DNA from: Acidovorax sp. 107
GTDB lineage: Bacteria > Pseudomonadota > Gammaproteobacteria > Burkholderiales > Burkholderiaceae_C
Direction: 5' to 3'
DNA length: 64,000 nucleotides
Assembly: GCF_003058055.1 (NCBI RefSeq)
Contig: NZ_QBTZ01000001.1
Span: forward strand, 4,730,001-4,794,000
Position 1 is the stretch's first letter. Each line of letters starts with the position of its first letter. Shown piece by piece: positions 47,695-57,775 of this stretch. Under the pieces are notes generated by a model. It had not been told where the DNA came from, searched no databases, and saw only the letters and a list, made by a program, of their open reading frames with translations. The position numbers and the translations under genes are program-made.

Positions 47695-48594
47695 ATGCTT
47701 GCTCCCAGTCTGAACGCCATCGACACCTTTGTGGACGCCCTGTGGCTGGAGGACGGCCTGTCGCGCAACACGCTGGCCGCCTACCGGCGCGACCTGACGC
47801 TGTACGCACAGTGGCTGGCCGACCAGCAGCCCGCGCTGGCGCTGGACGACACGGCCGAACACCACCTGCAGGCCTACTTTGCCGCACGCCACGCGCAGAC
47901 GCGCGCCACTTCGGCCAACCGGCGCCTCACGGTGTTGCGCCGCTACTTTCACTGGGCGCTGCGTGAGCGGCGCATCACCGCCGACCCCACGGTGCGGCTG
48001 CAGGCCGCACGCCAGCCGCTGCGTGTGCCAAAGACGCTGTCGCAGGCGCAGGTGGAGGCGCTGCTGAACGCGCCCGACCTGGGCAACCCCCTGGGCCTGC
48101 GCGACCGCACCATGCTGGAGCTGATGTACGCCAGCGGCCTGCGCGTGACCGAGCTGGTCACGCTCAAGACCTTCCAGGTCGGCCTGAACGAGGGCGTGCT
48201 GCGCGTGATGGGCAAGGGCAGCAAGGAGCGCCTGGTGCCGTTCGGCGAAGAGGCGCGGGCGTGGCTGCAGCGCTATCTGAACGAGGCCCGCGGCGCCATC
48301 CTGGGCGGGCAGCAGACGGACGACCTGTTCGTCACCCAGCGCGGCGGCGGTATGACGCGGGTGATGTTCTGGGTCATCGTCAAGAAGTGGGCGCAGGTAG
48401 CGGGCATCACGGTGCCGCTGTCGCCCCACACGCTGCGCCATGCGTTTGCCACGCACCTGCTCAACCATGGCGCCGACCTGCGCGTGGTGCAGCTGCTGCT
48501 GGGCCATGCGGATATCTCCACCACCACCATCTACACCCATGTGGCGCGCGAGCGGCTCAAGTCGCTGCATGCGCAGCACCACCCGAGGGGCTAA
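47695..48594 (+). CDS. xerD: Site-specific tyrosine recombinase XerD
   Basis: 299 residues, the normal XerD length. It resolves chromosome dimers at dif together with XerC and FtsK. The N-terminal SAM-like domain begins IDTFVDALWLEDGLSRNTLA, a XerD rather than XerC pattern. Catalytic residues: Arg in SGLRVTEL, Lys in GKGSKERLVPF, HxLR in HTLRHAFATHLL, His in LLLGHADISTT and Tyr in TIYTHV. The ATG at 47695 is chosen over a GTG at 47650, which would start inside the terminator region. No integrase-associated mobile element is nearby, so this is the housekeeping recombinase. Confidence 0.95.
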   Translation: MLAPSLNAIDTFVDALWLEDGLSRNTLAAYRRDLTLYAQWLADQQPALALDDTAEHHLQAYFAARHAQTRATSANRRLTVLRRYFHWALRERRITADPTVRLQAARQPLRVPKTLSQAQVEALLNAPDLGNPLGLRDRTMLELMYASGLRVTELVTLKTFQVGLNEGVLRVMGKGSKERLVPFGEEARAWLQRYLNEARGAILGGQQTDDLFVTQRGGGMTRVMFWVIVKKWAQVAGITVPLSPHTLRHAFATHLLNHGADLRVVQLLLGHADISTTTIYTHVARERLKSLHAQHHPRG

Positions 48595-48650
48595 CGCGGC
48601 AGATGGTCTCCTTTCGTTTTTCCCTCTCTCCGTTGACAAGAAAGTCCTGC

Positions 48651-49613
48651 ATGAAGCAACTGATCATTGGCGCCTGCCTGGCGGGTGCCACCGCGCTGGC
48701 CTTAGCGCAGACCTGGCCCACGGCCAAACCCATTCGCATCGTCGTGGCCTACCCGGCCGGGGGCGTGAGCGACAACATCGCCCGCGCGCTGGCCGACAAG
48801 CTGGCCATGCAACTGGGCACACCGGTGGTCATTGAAAACAAGGCAGGCGCCAGTGGCAGCCTGGGCGTGGACGCGGTGGCCAAGGCGGCGCCGGACGGCT
48901 ACACCCTGGGTTTTGCGGCGGTGAGCCCTCTGGCGCTCAACCCGCACCTGGGAAAGTCCCCCTTCGATCCGCAGAAGGACATTGCCCCGGTGGTCAGCGT
49001 GATGTATTCGCCCGTGCTGTTGCTGGGCACGCCTGCGAGCCGCGCGACCGACTTCAAGGACCTGATCGCGCGTGCACGGGCCCAGCCCGGTACGGTGCGC
49101 TGGGCCACCTCGGGCCAGGCGTCGCTGGGGCACATCATGCTTGAGCAGATCCAGTCGGTGGCGCAGGTGCAGATCACGCACATCCCGTACAAGGGCGGTG
49201 GCCAGCAGATGAACGACGCGCTGGGCGGGCAGTTCGAGGTGTTGTCGACCAACGCCGGCCCTGCGGTGCTGCAGCACATCCAGGCGGGCAAGCTCAAGCC
49301 GCTGGCGGTGGGGGCTCCGGCGCGGCTCGATTCGCTGCCCCAGGTGCCCACGCTGGCCGAGCTGGGGCAGCCAGCGGCCAATCTCTCATCCCTGTTTGGT
49401 CTCTATGCCCCGGCGCAGACGCCCAAGACGGTCATCACCCGCATCAACGCCGAGGTGAACAAGGCCCTGGCCCTGCCGGACATCCGCGCCAAGCTTGATG
49501 CCACCGACAACGTGCCCACGGGCGGCACCACAGCCGAGTTCGCGCGCCAGATCGCGCTGGAGTCCGAGAGCAACGCGCGCATCATCCGCGCGGCGGGAAT
49601 CCAGGGCAACTGA
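48651..49613 (+). CDS. Second Bug-family periplasmic substrate-binding protein
   Basis: 320 residues. The signal peptide KQLIIGACLAGATALALAQ leads to WPTAKPIRIVVAYPAGGVSD, the Bug carboxylate-loop motif; the second loop is IPYKGGGQQMNDALGGQFE. It shares the fold but only limited identity with the Bug protein at 46641, so they probably bind different ligands. It follows xerD by 56 bases on the same strand. A good terminator follows at 49643. Confidence 0.9.
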   Translation: MKQLIIGACLAGATALALAQTWPTAKPIRIVVAYPAGGVSDNIARALADKLAMQLGTPVVIENKAGASGSLGVDAVAKAAPDGYTLGFAAVSPLALNPHLGKSPFDPQKDIAPVVSVMYSPVLLLGTPASRATDFKDLIARARAQPGTVRWATSGQASLGHIMLEQIQSVAQVQITHIPYKGGGQQMNDALGGQFEVLSTNAGPAVLQHIQAGKLKPLAVGAPARLDSLPQVPTLAELGQPAANLSSLFGLYAPAQTPKTVITRINAEVNKALALPDIRAKLDATDNVPTGGTTAEFARQIALESESNARIIRAAGIQGN

Positions 49614-49642
49614 CCGTGTGCAGGGGCTGAGCCCCAGAAACG

Positions 49643-49679
49643 CCACAGGCCCTTTCAAAGCAGGGCCTGTGGGCTTTTG
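49643..49679. terminator. Intrinsic terminator after second Bug gene
   Basis: CCACAGGCCCT (49643-49653), loop TTCAAAGC, AGGGCCTGTGG (49662-49672), then GCTTTTG. Strong 11-pair stem with a short T-run, between convergent genes. Confidence 0.85.
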
Positions 49680-49695
49680 AAGGGGAAGAACGGGG

Positions 49696-50976
49696 CTATT
49701 CGTCGCTCAGGCTCTCTGCCCAGGTCAGCGCCTGCAGGTGGGCCCAGTTCACCTGGCGGTTGGACAGGTGCAAGGCATCGGCGTTTTTGGCAAAAGCCAC
49801 TTCATCGCCGCTTTCGCAGGCCTTGGTCAGCTCCAGGAAAGGCGCGAACACGCCGGTGCCGCGCAGCAGAGCGTCCATCACCGGCTCGGGCAGGGCTACG
49901 GACTCCAGCGCTTTTTCGATCGGCACGCCCAGCATGGTGTCCAGCAATGAGAACACGCCCACCACAAAGGCGTTGTCGCATTCTTCGGGCGGCAGCAACT
50001 CGGCAGCTAGCAACTCCATGAGGCGGCCACGCACCACGGCGGTCTGGCCTACGGCTGGCGGAGCACCGCCTGCGCGCGAGGTGGTCATCAGCAGCGCGGC
50101 CCAGCGGAAGAGCTTTTTCAGGCCCAGGATCATCACCGCATGGCGGAACGAGGTGATCTCGCACGACAGGCCAAAACCCGACGAATTGATGAAACGCAGC
50201 AGGTTGAAAGACAGGGTGGGGTCTTTTTTGAGCAGGTCTTCGATCTCGGCCGTGCTGGCCTGTTTGCGCACCAGGTTGATGAGCTGAATGATGGTCGCTT
50301 GCGAGGGTCGGATGGTGGTGGCCTTGACCAGCGAGGGCTTGGCAAACCAGTAGCCCTGGAACAGCTTGACGCCCAGGTCGCGCATCAGCTCGTACTGCTC
50401 GGCGGTTTCGACCTTTTCGGCCACCAGCGTGGCCTTGCTGTGGGTGTTGGCAAATTTGACCAGCGGTGCGGCCAGCTCGGGCTTGAAGGCCTGCATGTCC
50501 AGCTTGATGAAGGCTGCCATGGGCAGCCAGCTGGTGTAGGCCCGTTTGAGCGCCTGCTGGTCGAACGCGAGGCGAAAGCCGCGCGTGCGCAGCGCCTCCA
50601 GCGTAGGCAGGCGGCCTTCGATTTCTTCGGGGGTGGCGTTGTCGGGCAGCGGGGGCACCTCCAGCACCACCTTTTCGGGGTAGATCAGCTCCAGGTGGCC
50701 GCCAGAGAGGCTGTCGTGCGTGCAGTTGATGAACACCGTCTTCTTGCCGACCAGGGCTTCGGTGCCCGCATAGGACAGCGCGTTGAACAGCAGGGCTGCA
50801 TCGCTGGCGGCGGTGTGCGAGTCGGAGGCGGTGGACCGGTCAAACAGTTCGTAGCCATAAACCGCGCGGTTTTCGTCCACGATGGCCTGGCGCGCAATGA
50901 TGGCCAGGTTCTCGTCCACGGGATCGGCGGCAGGCGCTGCGGCGTCCGGGGTGTCTTGTTCGGGTGTGCTCGACAT
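49696..50976 (-). CDS. Degenerate EAL plus HDOD domain protein (YuxH family), copy 1
   Basis: 426 residues. The N-terminal half is EAL-like but degenerate: IIARQAIVDENRAVYGYELF has YELF where active enzymes have an EAL/EVL motif, and LAFDQQALKRAY replaces the metal-binding DDFGTG motif. So cyclic-di-GMP hydrolysis is unlikely. The C-terminal half is an HDOD domain (PTLSFNLLRFINSSGFGLSC, SFRHAVMILGLKKLFRWAAL), a degenerate HD fold used in signalling output. The ATG at 50976 gives the typical short Ser/Pro/Asp-rich leader. A close paralogue lies directly upstream. Confidence 0.88.
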   Translation of the reverse strand: MSSTPEQDTPDAAAPAADPVDENLAIIARQAIVDENRAVYGYELFDRSTASDSHTAASDAALLFNALSYAGTEALVGKKTVFINCTHDSLSGGHLELIYPEKVVLEVPPLPDNATPEEIEGRLPTLEALRTRGFRLAFDQQALKRAYTSWLPMAAFIKLDMQAFKPELAAPLVKFANTHSKATLVAEKVETAEQYELMRDLGVKLFQGYWFAKPSLVKATTIRPSQATIIQLINLVRKQASTAEIEDLLKKDPTLSFNLLRFINSSGFGLSCEITSFRHAVMILGLKKLFRWAALLMTTSRAGGAPPAVGQTAVVRGRLMELLAAELLPPEECDNAFVVGVFSLLDTMLGVPIEKALESVALPEPVMDALLRGTGVFAPFLELTKACESGDEVAFAKNADALHLSNRQVNWAHLQALTWAESLSDE

Positions 50977-51185
50977 GGGGTCCACTGAAATGAAGGGCTG
51001 TGCGACCATTCTAGACCGCAAGGGGCCCTCTGGACGACCGCTGCACGAATGAACGCGCCATATGCCTGTGCGGTCTTGAGCAGCCTGCGTTTTGGGCCCT
51101 TCAGCCCTCCCGATCCGCCGCGTGCACTTTCCGCTCGGTGCGTGCAGGAAGTCCCCGGGGCACTCGCAGAAAATTCAAAGTCGGC

Positions 51186-51207
51186 CCGCCATCCACGGCG
51201 ATGGCGG
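51186..51207 (-). terminator. Possible terminator after EAL-HDOD copy 2
   Basis: Perfect 8-pair stem CCGCCATC / GATGGCGG with six-base loop just beyond the stop. On the minus strand it is followed, after a gap, by a T-rich stretch, so termination is only plausible. Confidence 0.35.
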
Positions 51208-51216
51208 CCGCGCTTG

Positions 51217-52482
51217 TCAGTCGCTGATGTGGTCGGCCCAGGCCAGAGCTTGCAGGTGGGCAAAGTTGATCTGCTGGCTGGTCAGGTGCAGCAGGCCGGC
51301 GGTGCGGTCAAACACGGCGTCGTCGCTGGACTCGCAGGCCTCGGCCAGCGTGAGAAGGTCGCCCAGGAAACCTTCGCGCCGCAGGAGCGCGGCAGCCACG
51401 GGTTCGGGCACGTTGAGCAGGCCGATGGCGGACTCCATGGGCATGGAGAGCATCACATCCAGCAGCGAGAAGATGCCCACGACAAAGGCCTGGTCGGCCT
51501 CCTCGGGGGGCAGCGTCTCCAGCGCCAGCAGCTCCATGAGGCGCCCGCGCACCACGGCCGTGTGGCCCACCGATGACGGCGTGCCGTTGTTGCGCGATGC
51601 GGTCAGCAGGAGCGCCGCCCAGCGGAACAGCTTCTTGAGGCCCATGAGCATCACGGCCTGGCGGAACGAGGTGATCTCCCGCTGGAGGCCAAATCCGGCC
51701 GAGTTGATGAGGCGCATGAGGTTGAAGGCCAGGCCCGCATCCTTCTTGAGCACTTCCTCGATGTCTTCGGTGCTGGCCTGTTTGCGCACCTGGTTGATCA
51801 GCTCGATGATGCTGGCCTGCGACGGCGTGAGCAGTTTGGTCTCGACCAGCGCAGGACGGGCAAACCAGTAGCCCTGGAACATCTGCACGCCCTGGCTGGA
51901 CACCATGTCGTATTGCTGGGCGGTCTCGACCTTCTCGGCAATCAGCTCGGCTTTGCAGTGGCGGCCCGCGTAGCTGATCAGCACCGCCAGCTGGTCCGGC
52001 GCCAGCACCGACAGGTCGAGCTTGATGTAGTCGGCCAGTGGCAGCCAGGGCGCGTAGGCCGACTGCAGCACCGTGTGGTTGAAGGCCAGGTGAAAGCCCC
52101 GGTCGCGCAGCTCGCTCAGGATGGGCAGGCGCGTGGCGACCTCTTCGGCGGCGACATGGCCCAGCGGTGGAATCTCCAGCACCACCTTGTCCGGGTCCAC
52201 CAGCTCCAGATGGCCGCCCGACAGGCTTTCGTGGGTGCAGTTGACGAAGATGAGTTTTTTGCCGACCAGCTCCTCCGTCCCGGCATGCGACAGGGCGGTG
52301 AAGACCAGGATGACGTCGGTGGCGGCGGTGTGGGCGGCGCCGCTGCGCGAGCGGTTGAACAGCTCGTAGCCAACGACCACCTGCTGCGCGTTCACGATGG
52401 CTTGTCGCGCAATCATGGCGACCGACGACTGGTTGCCGGAGGGGGGCGCGGAGGGCGCGCCTGGGGTGGAGGCTTGGGTCAT
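51217..52482 (-). CDS. Degenerate EAL plus HDOD domain protein (YuxH family), copy 2
   Basis: 421 residues, closely similar along its whole length to the protein at 49696 (compare VVGYELFNR, VNCTHESLSGGHLEL, LIAEKVETAQQYD, MFQGYWFARPALV, ITSFRQAVMLMGLKKLFRWA). Here the DDFGTG region is LAFNHTVLQSAY, so even the first aspartate is gone. It is a probable signalling scaffold rather than an enzyme. The pair looks like a tandem duplication with about 240 bases between the genes. It begins at ATG 52482 with a Pro/Ser-rich leader. Confidence 0.88.
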   Translation of the reverse strand: MTQASTPGAPSAPPSGNQSSVAMIARQAIVNAQQVVVGYELFNRSRSGAAHTAATDVILVFTALSHAGTEELVGKKLIFVNCTHESLSGGHLELVDPDKVVLEIPPLGHVAAEEVATRLPILSELRDRGFHLAFNHTVLQSAYAPWLPLADYIKLDLSVLAPDQLAVLISYAGRHCKAELIAEKVETAQQYDMVSSQGVQMFQGYWFARPALVETKLLTPSQASIIELINQVRKQASTEDIEEVLKKDAGLAFNLMRLINSAGFGLQREITSFRQAVMLMGLKKLFRWAALLLTASRNNGTPSSVGHTAVVRGRLMELLALETLPPEEADQAFVVGIFSLLDVMLSMPMESAIGLLNVPEPVAAALLRREGFLGDLLTLAEACESSDDAVFDRTAGLLHLTSQQINFAHLQALAWADHISD

Positions 52483-52594
52483 GGGCGTGTTCTTGAAATA
52501 GTGTGCGCGGGCCCGCCGGGGGCATTGCCAAGAATTGTAGGAGCCATCGTATTCCCCTCAGATCGTGAGCAGCCTCTTGGCCATGGCGTGGGAG

Positions 52595-53398
52595 TCAGGC
52601 CTGCTGCAACCAGCGCAGCTCGGCATCGCTGAAACCGGCGCTGCGTCGCGCGGACTCATTGAACGGCGGCTTCAGGCGCGGGGCTTCGTACCGCTGCACC
52701 AGGGTGCCGTAAAGGGTTTCAGGGTCCTGGCCCGTGCGGTCGCACAGCCAGCGGTACCAGTGGTTGCCGATGGCGACATGGCCCACCTCGTCGTGCAGGA
52801 TCACGTCCAGGATGGCGACGGCAGTCAGGGCATCGGGTGTGCCCACCTGGCGCAGCTTGGCCTGGATCTGCGGCGTGGCGTCCAGCCCCCGGGCCTCCAG
52901 TGTGCGTGGCACCAGGGCCATGCGCGCCAGCACATCGTGCTGTGTCTTCTCGCACATGGTCCACAGCCCCTGGTGGGCCGGAAAGTCCCCGTAGTCGTGC
53001 CCCTGGCTGCGCAGGTGGTCGCGCAGCAGCCGGAAGTGCTTGGCCTCTTCGGCCGCCACGCGCATCCAGTCCAGGTAGTACGCGCGGGGCATGCCATCAA
53101 AGCGCCACACGGCGTCGAGTGCCAGATTGATGGCGTTGAACTCGATGTGGGCGATGGCGTGGATGAGGATGGCTCGGCCCTCGGGCGTGGCGGGCGAGCG
53201 GCGCGCCACCTGGGTGTGTCGCAGCAGTTCGGGGCGCTCGGGGCGGCCGGGAAGCGCGCCTGGCTCACTAGGGCCCTGCGGGGCGGTGTCTGCTATTGAA
53301 AGCGTAGCTGCATGGGCATACAAGTCCAGCGCTGCAGCCGCTTTTTGTTCGGGGTCTGACAGGCTCAAGACCTGCAGTGCACGGTGGCGAAGCTCCAT
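52595..53398 (-). CDS. DUF455 ferritin-like domain protein
   Basis: About 267 residues. The core has the metal-binding carboxylates expected of a ferritin-like four-helix bundle: HAIAHIEFNAINLALDA, RVAAEEAKHFRLL and ILHDEVGHVAIGNHWY. I recognise DUF455; some relatives are annotated as MiaE-like hydroxylases, but the role is not established. Start choice is uncertain: MELRHRALQVL at 53398 suits the family, while ATGs at 53422 and 53488 would add up to 30 residues. A dispersed-repeat-like segment (53291-53340) is read in frame here and encodes an Ala-rich stretch near the N-terminus. Confidence 0.8.
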   Translation of the reverse strand: MELRHRALQVLSLSDPEQKAAAALDLYAHAATLSIADTAPQGPSEPGALPGRPERPELLRHTQVARRSPATPEGRAILIHAIAHIEFNAINLALDAVWRFDGMPRAYYLDWMRVAAEEAKHFRLLRDHLRSQGHDYGDFPAHQGLWTMCEKTQHDVLARMALVPRTLEARGLDATPQIQAKLRQVGTPDALTAVAILDVILHDEVGHVAIGNHWYRWLCDRTGQDPETLYGTLVQRYEAPRLKPPFNESARRSAGFSDAELRWLQQA

Positions 53399-53523
53399 CC
53401 TTACAATTCTAGGCCTTGCCATCGGCACCAAGGCTTGCGCTTTGTAACGATTGGCGACCTCTTTGAACAGGTCCTTGAGGTGCGCCATGGCGTGCCGTTT
53501 TTTTGTATCGAAGGAGTGGGTGC

Positions 53524-54048
53524 ATGGCAATTTACGAACTCGACGGTGTGTCGCCCCAGCTGGCGGCATCGGCCTGGGTGGCCGACAGCGCGCAGGTGAT
53601 GGGCAATGTGGTGCTGGGCGAAGACGCCAGCGTGTGGTTTGGCACCGTGGTGCGCGGCGACACCGAGAGCATCACGATTGGCGCTGGCTCCAACATCCAG
53701 GATGCGAGCGTGCTACACGCCGACATCGGCAAGCCCCTGGTAGTGGGCGAGCGGGTGACGGTGGGCCACCAGGTCATGCTGCACGGCTGCACCATCGGCG
53801 ACGAGTCGCTGATCGGCATTGGTGCTGTGGTGCTCAACGGCGCCAAGATCGGCAAACACTGCCTGGTGGGCGCTGGGGCGCTGGTCACCGAAGGCAAGGA
53901 GTTTCCCGACGGCTCCATGATCATCGGCAGCCCCGCCAAGGCCGTGCGCGAACTCACGCCGGAGCAGATCGAAGGCCTGCGCCAGAGCGCGCAGCACTAC
54001 ATCGACAATGCGCGCCGCTTTCAAAGTGGCCTGCACAAGATCGGCTGA
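53524..54048 (+). CDS. Gamma-carbonic-anhydrase-like hexapeptide protein (YrdA family)
   Basis: 174 residues forming a left-handed beta-helix of hexapeptide repeats. The metal-ligand region is recognisable: VVRGDTESITIGAGSNIQDASVLH with the first histidine, then VTVGHQVMLHGCTIGDE with two more. Family members bind zinc or iron; carbonic anhydrase activity is often weak or absent. GAAGGAG is well placed before the ATG at 53524. It is divergent from the DUF455 gene and upstream of hslO, which starts 49 bases after its stop. Confidence 0.88.
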   Translation: MAIYELDGVSPQLAASAWVADSAQVMGNVVLGEDASVWFGTVVRGDTESITIGAGSNIQDASVLHADIGKPLVVGERVTVGHQVMLHGCTIGDESLIGIGAVVLNGAKIGKHCLVGAGALVTEGKEFPDGSMIIGSPAKAVRELTPEQIEGLRQSAQHYIDNARRFQSGLHKIG

Positions 54049-54097
54049 ACGCTGCCCACTGGCGCTCGCTGCTGTTTTTTTCTCCTGGAACCCTTGC

Positions 54098-55090
54098 GTG
54101 TCTGAACTTCACAAGTTTCTTTTCGATGGTCTGCCGGTGCGCGGCATGATCGTGCGCCTGACGGATGCCTGGACCGAGATCCTGCGCCGCCGTGCCAGTA
54201 ACACCAGCACGGGCGCCTATCCCGCGCCGGTGAGCGAGCTGCTGGGCGAGATGGCCGCCGCTGGCGTGCTGATGCAGTCCAACATCAAGTTCAACGGCGC
54301 GCTGGTGCTGCAGGTGTTTGGTGATGGCCCCGTCAAACTGGCCGTGGTCGAGGTGCAGTCAGACCTGAGCCTGCGCGCCACTGCCACGGTGAATGGCGAG
54401 TTGCCCGAGGGCGCGCGCCTGTCCCAGATGGTCAATGTGGGCGGCGGTGGCCGCTGCGCCATTACGCTGGACCCCAAGGACCGCCACCCCGGCCAGCAGC
54501 CCTACCAAGGTGTGGTGCCGCTGCACGGCGACCACCACGAAAAACTGGAGCGCCTGTCGGACGTGCTGCAGCACTACATGCTGCAGTCCGAGCAGCTCGA
54601 CACCATCCTGGTGCTGGGTGCCAACGAGCAGGTGGCGGCGGGCCTGCTGATCCAGCGCATGCCCATCAAGGGCGAGGGCAATCTGGCTGCCGGTCTCACG
54701 CACCGGGAGAACGAAGACCAGATCGGCCACAACGAGGACTACAACCGCATTGCGCACCTGGCCTCCAGCTTGACCCGTGAGGAACTGCTGACCCTAGACG
54801 TGGATACCATCCTGCGCCGCCTCTTCTGGGAAGAAAAGCTGCTGCGCTTTGAACCTCAACAGGGGACCAGCGGCCCGCGTTTTGCCTGCACCTGCAGCCG
54901 AGAGCGTGTGAGCAACATGCTGCGCAACCTGGGGCCGGAAGAGGCCGAGAGCATCCTGGCCGAGCGCGAAGACATTGAGGTGGGTTGCGAGTTCTGCGGC
55001 CAGCAATACCGCTTTGACGCAGTGGATGCGGCGCAGATTTTTGTCTCGCCAGCGGCTGCGCAGCCCCCGGGGCCCACGGGCATCCAGTAA
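54098..55090 (+). CDS. hslO: Redox-regulated chaperone Hsp33 (HslO)
   Basis: 330 residues. The C-terminal redox switch has CTC and, 46 residues or so later, CEFC: four zinc-binding cysteines which form disulfides on oxidation and unleash holdase activity in the cytoplasm. The N-terminal domain has VRGMIVRLTDAWTEIL and VNVGGGGRCAITLDPK. The start is GTG at 54098 (VSELHKFLFDGLPVRG); the open frame upstream runs inside the preceding gene and is not family-like. Confidence 0.95.
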   Translation: MSELHKFLFDGLPVRGMIVRLTDAWTEILRRRASNTSTGAYPAPVSELLGEMAAAGVLMQSNIKFNGALVLQVFGDGPVKLAVVEVQSDLSLRATATVNGELPEGARLSQMVNVGGGGRCAITLDPKDRHPGQQPYQGVVPLHGDHHEKLERLSDVLQHYMLQSEQLDTILVLGANEQVAAGLLIQRMPIKGEGNLAAGLTHRENEDQIGHNEDYNRIAHLASSLTREELLTLDVDTILRRLFWEEKLLRFEPQQGTSGPRFACTCSRERVSNMLRNLGPEEAESILAEREDIEVGCEFCGQQYRFDAVDAAQIFVSPAAAQPPGPTGIQ

Positions 55091-55147
55091 CCCCCGGGGG
55101 GCTCACCCCGCGCTGCGGGGGCTCCTGCGCTGTTGCGCGGAAGGTGC

Positions 55148-55711
55148 TCAGGCGCGGTCTGGCGCGATACCGGATGGCGGCGGAGTGTCGCGCTGCTCAA
55201 CAAGCGCAGTGAACAACCGGTGCTCGCAGGTGGGGTCGCTGCATTTCTCGCAGTTCCAGGCCCGCAGCCGAGCGGCCTTGGAAGCATTTTCGATGCCTCT
55301 TGCGGCCATTGTGCTGGTGGGGTATGCCTGGGGCGCTATTTTTTGTATAGCAATGAGGGCATTGCGGATGCGTTGCTCGCCAGCGCCGTACACCACGCGG
55401 TAGGGGATGGATGCAGCCGCCAGGGCGGTGCGCAGATGCGCGTCGGTAGCTTCTTGCGCGGTCCGCTCCCCGGCCGGGCATGGTGAATCAAGTCCCATCA
55501 GCAAAGTCAACGCCACCGCGTCTGGCTCTGAGGACCTTGCGGGCAGCGGGCTGGTCAGGTGAGGGTGGTGGAGGCTGATGCGCACCGAGCCTGGGGCGAT
55601 CTGCTGCCGCAGCGCCTGGGCCAATGCTTCCACACCCGTGTGGGGGGCGCCCAGCAAGGCAATCAAGGGGGATGGGGGGGCAGGCTGCAGCACGGAGAGG
55701 AAAAGGGGCAC
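55148..55711 (-). CDS. Unrecognised protein with C-terminal cysteine cluster
   Basis: 187 residues, no family recognised. The N-terminus LIALLGAPHTGVEALAQALR resembles a beta-strand plus glycine loop of a nucleotide-binding fold, but no Walker lysine is present. The middle alternates strands and helices (YRVVYGAGEQRIRNALIAI). The C-terminus has CEKCSDPTCEHRLF, a CxxCx4C-H arrangement that could bind zinc or an iron-sulfur cluster. The start is GTG at 55711 (another GTG at 55693). The reading frame contains a short palindromic repeat-like stretch at 55335-55352. It is 72 bases downstream of ftsB, same strand, and convergent with hslO. Confidence 0.6.
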   Translation of the reverse strand: MPLFLSVLQPAPPSPLIALLGAPHTGVEALAQALRQQIAPGSVRISLHHPHLTSPLPARSSEPDAVALTLLMGLDSPCPAGERTAQEATDAHLRTALAAASIPYRVVYGAGEQRIRNALIAIQKIAPQAYPTSTMAARGIENASKAARLRAWNCEKCSDPTCEHRLFTALVEQRDTPPPSGIAPDRA

Positions 55712-55783
55712 GCCGCTGCCACGTCGGTATTGTTGGGGGAGATGCTGTGGGGCTCAACGCGGTGGTCGGGCCCACACGGCGGC

Positions 55784-56062
55784 TCAACGGGGGGTGAACT
55801 GCACGTACACCTCGTTGGGCTTGACCATGCCCAGCTCGCTGCGCGCCTTTTCTTCCACCATGTCCAGGCCCTCCTTGAGGTCGTGCACCTCCGAGGTCAG
55901 CCGCGCATTCACCTGGCGGGCCTGCTCGTTGGCCGCCTTCTGCACATCAATCTGCCGCTGCATCGCATTGACGCGCGGCACGCTGCCCCGCCCCAGCCAA
56001 AGCTGGGCGTGCAGCGCTGCCAGCAAAGCCAGCAGGATGACGGGGACGATGCGGGAGACCAA
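55784..56062 (-). CDS. ftsB: Cell division protein FtsB
   Basis: 92 residues: one N-terminal transmembrane helix (IVPVILLALLAALHAQLWL) followed by a periplasmic coiled coil (VNAMQRQIDVQKAANEQARQ and onward) and a short C-terminal part ending EVYVQFTPR. FtsB joins FtsL and FtsQ in the divisome. The only start available is TTG at 56062, since an in-frame stop lies just upstream. It follows eno by 33 bases, the usual order in gamma- and beta-proteobacteria. Confidence 0.92.
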   Translation of the reverse strand: MVSRIVPVILLALLAALHAQLWLGRGSVPRVNAMQRQIDVQKAANEQARQVNARLTSEVHDLKEGLDMVEEKARSELGMVKPNEVYVQFTPR

Positions 56063-56095
56063 GGCGGGGCTCGCTCAGGCGAGGGGTGCCAGGGC

Positions 56096-57460
<1,365 letters not shown>

Positions 57461-57481
57461 GAGCAAAGCTGGTGTGTGCGC

Positions 57482-57772
57482 TCAGACGCCTTCGACGCAC
57501 ACCATGCGCATGATGGCTGCGCCTTCGCGGGCCGCCTTGGCTTTTTGATACTCGGGCGTGTCGTAGAAGGCGCGCGCGGCCTCGAAGCTCGGGAACTTGA
57601 GCAGCACGGTGCGGCCGGGGTTCCAGTCGCCTTCCAGCACTTCCACCTTGCCGCCGCGAATGCACACCTCGGCGCCATGCGCCTGCATGGCCAGCGTGCT
57701 CCACTTTTTGTACTCTTCGTACTGCTCAGGGTTGGTGACGGTGACGGATGCGATGACGTAACCACTGCTCAT
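57482..57772 (-). CDS. DUF1330 family protein
   Basis: 96 residues, a ferredoxin-like alpha/beta-barrel dimer family. Typical features are GYVIASVTVTNPEQYEEYK at the start and GDWNPGRTVLLKFPSFEAAR in the middle. Function unknown; structurally similar to small monooxygenase-like proteins. It starts three bases after the kdsA stop with GGAG in the kdsA end, so it is in the kdsA transcript. Confidence 0.9.
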   Translation of the reverse strand: MSSGYVIASVTVTNPEQYEEYKKWSTLAMQAHGAEVCIRGGKVEVLEGDWNPGRTVLLKFPSFEAARAFYDTPEYQKAKAAREGAAIMRMVCVEGV

Positions 57773-57775
57773 GTC

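Noticed and set aside
47695..48594. Tyrosine recombinase as a sign of an integrated element
   Set aside because: Its length and N-terminal pattern are those of housekeeping XerD, and there is no attachment repeat, tRNA target or mobile cargo nearby.
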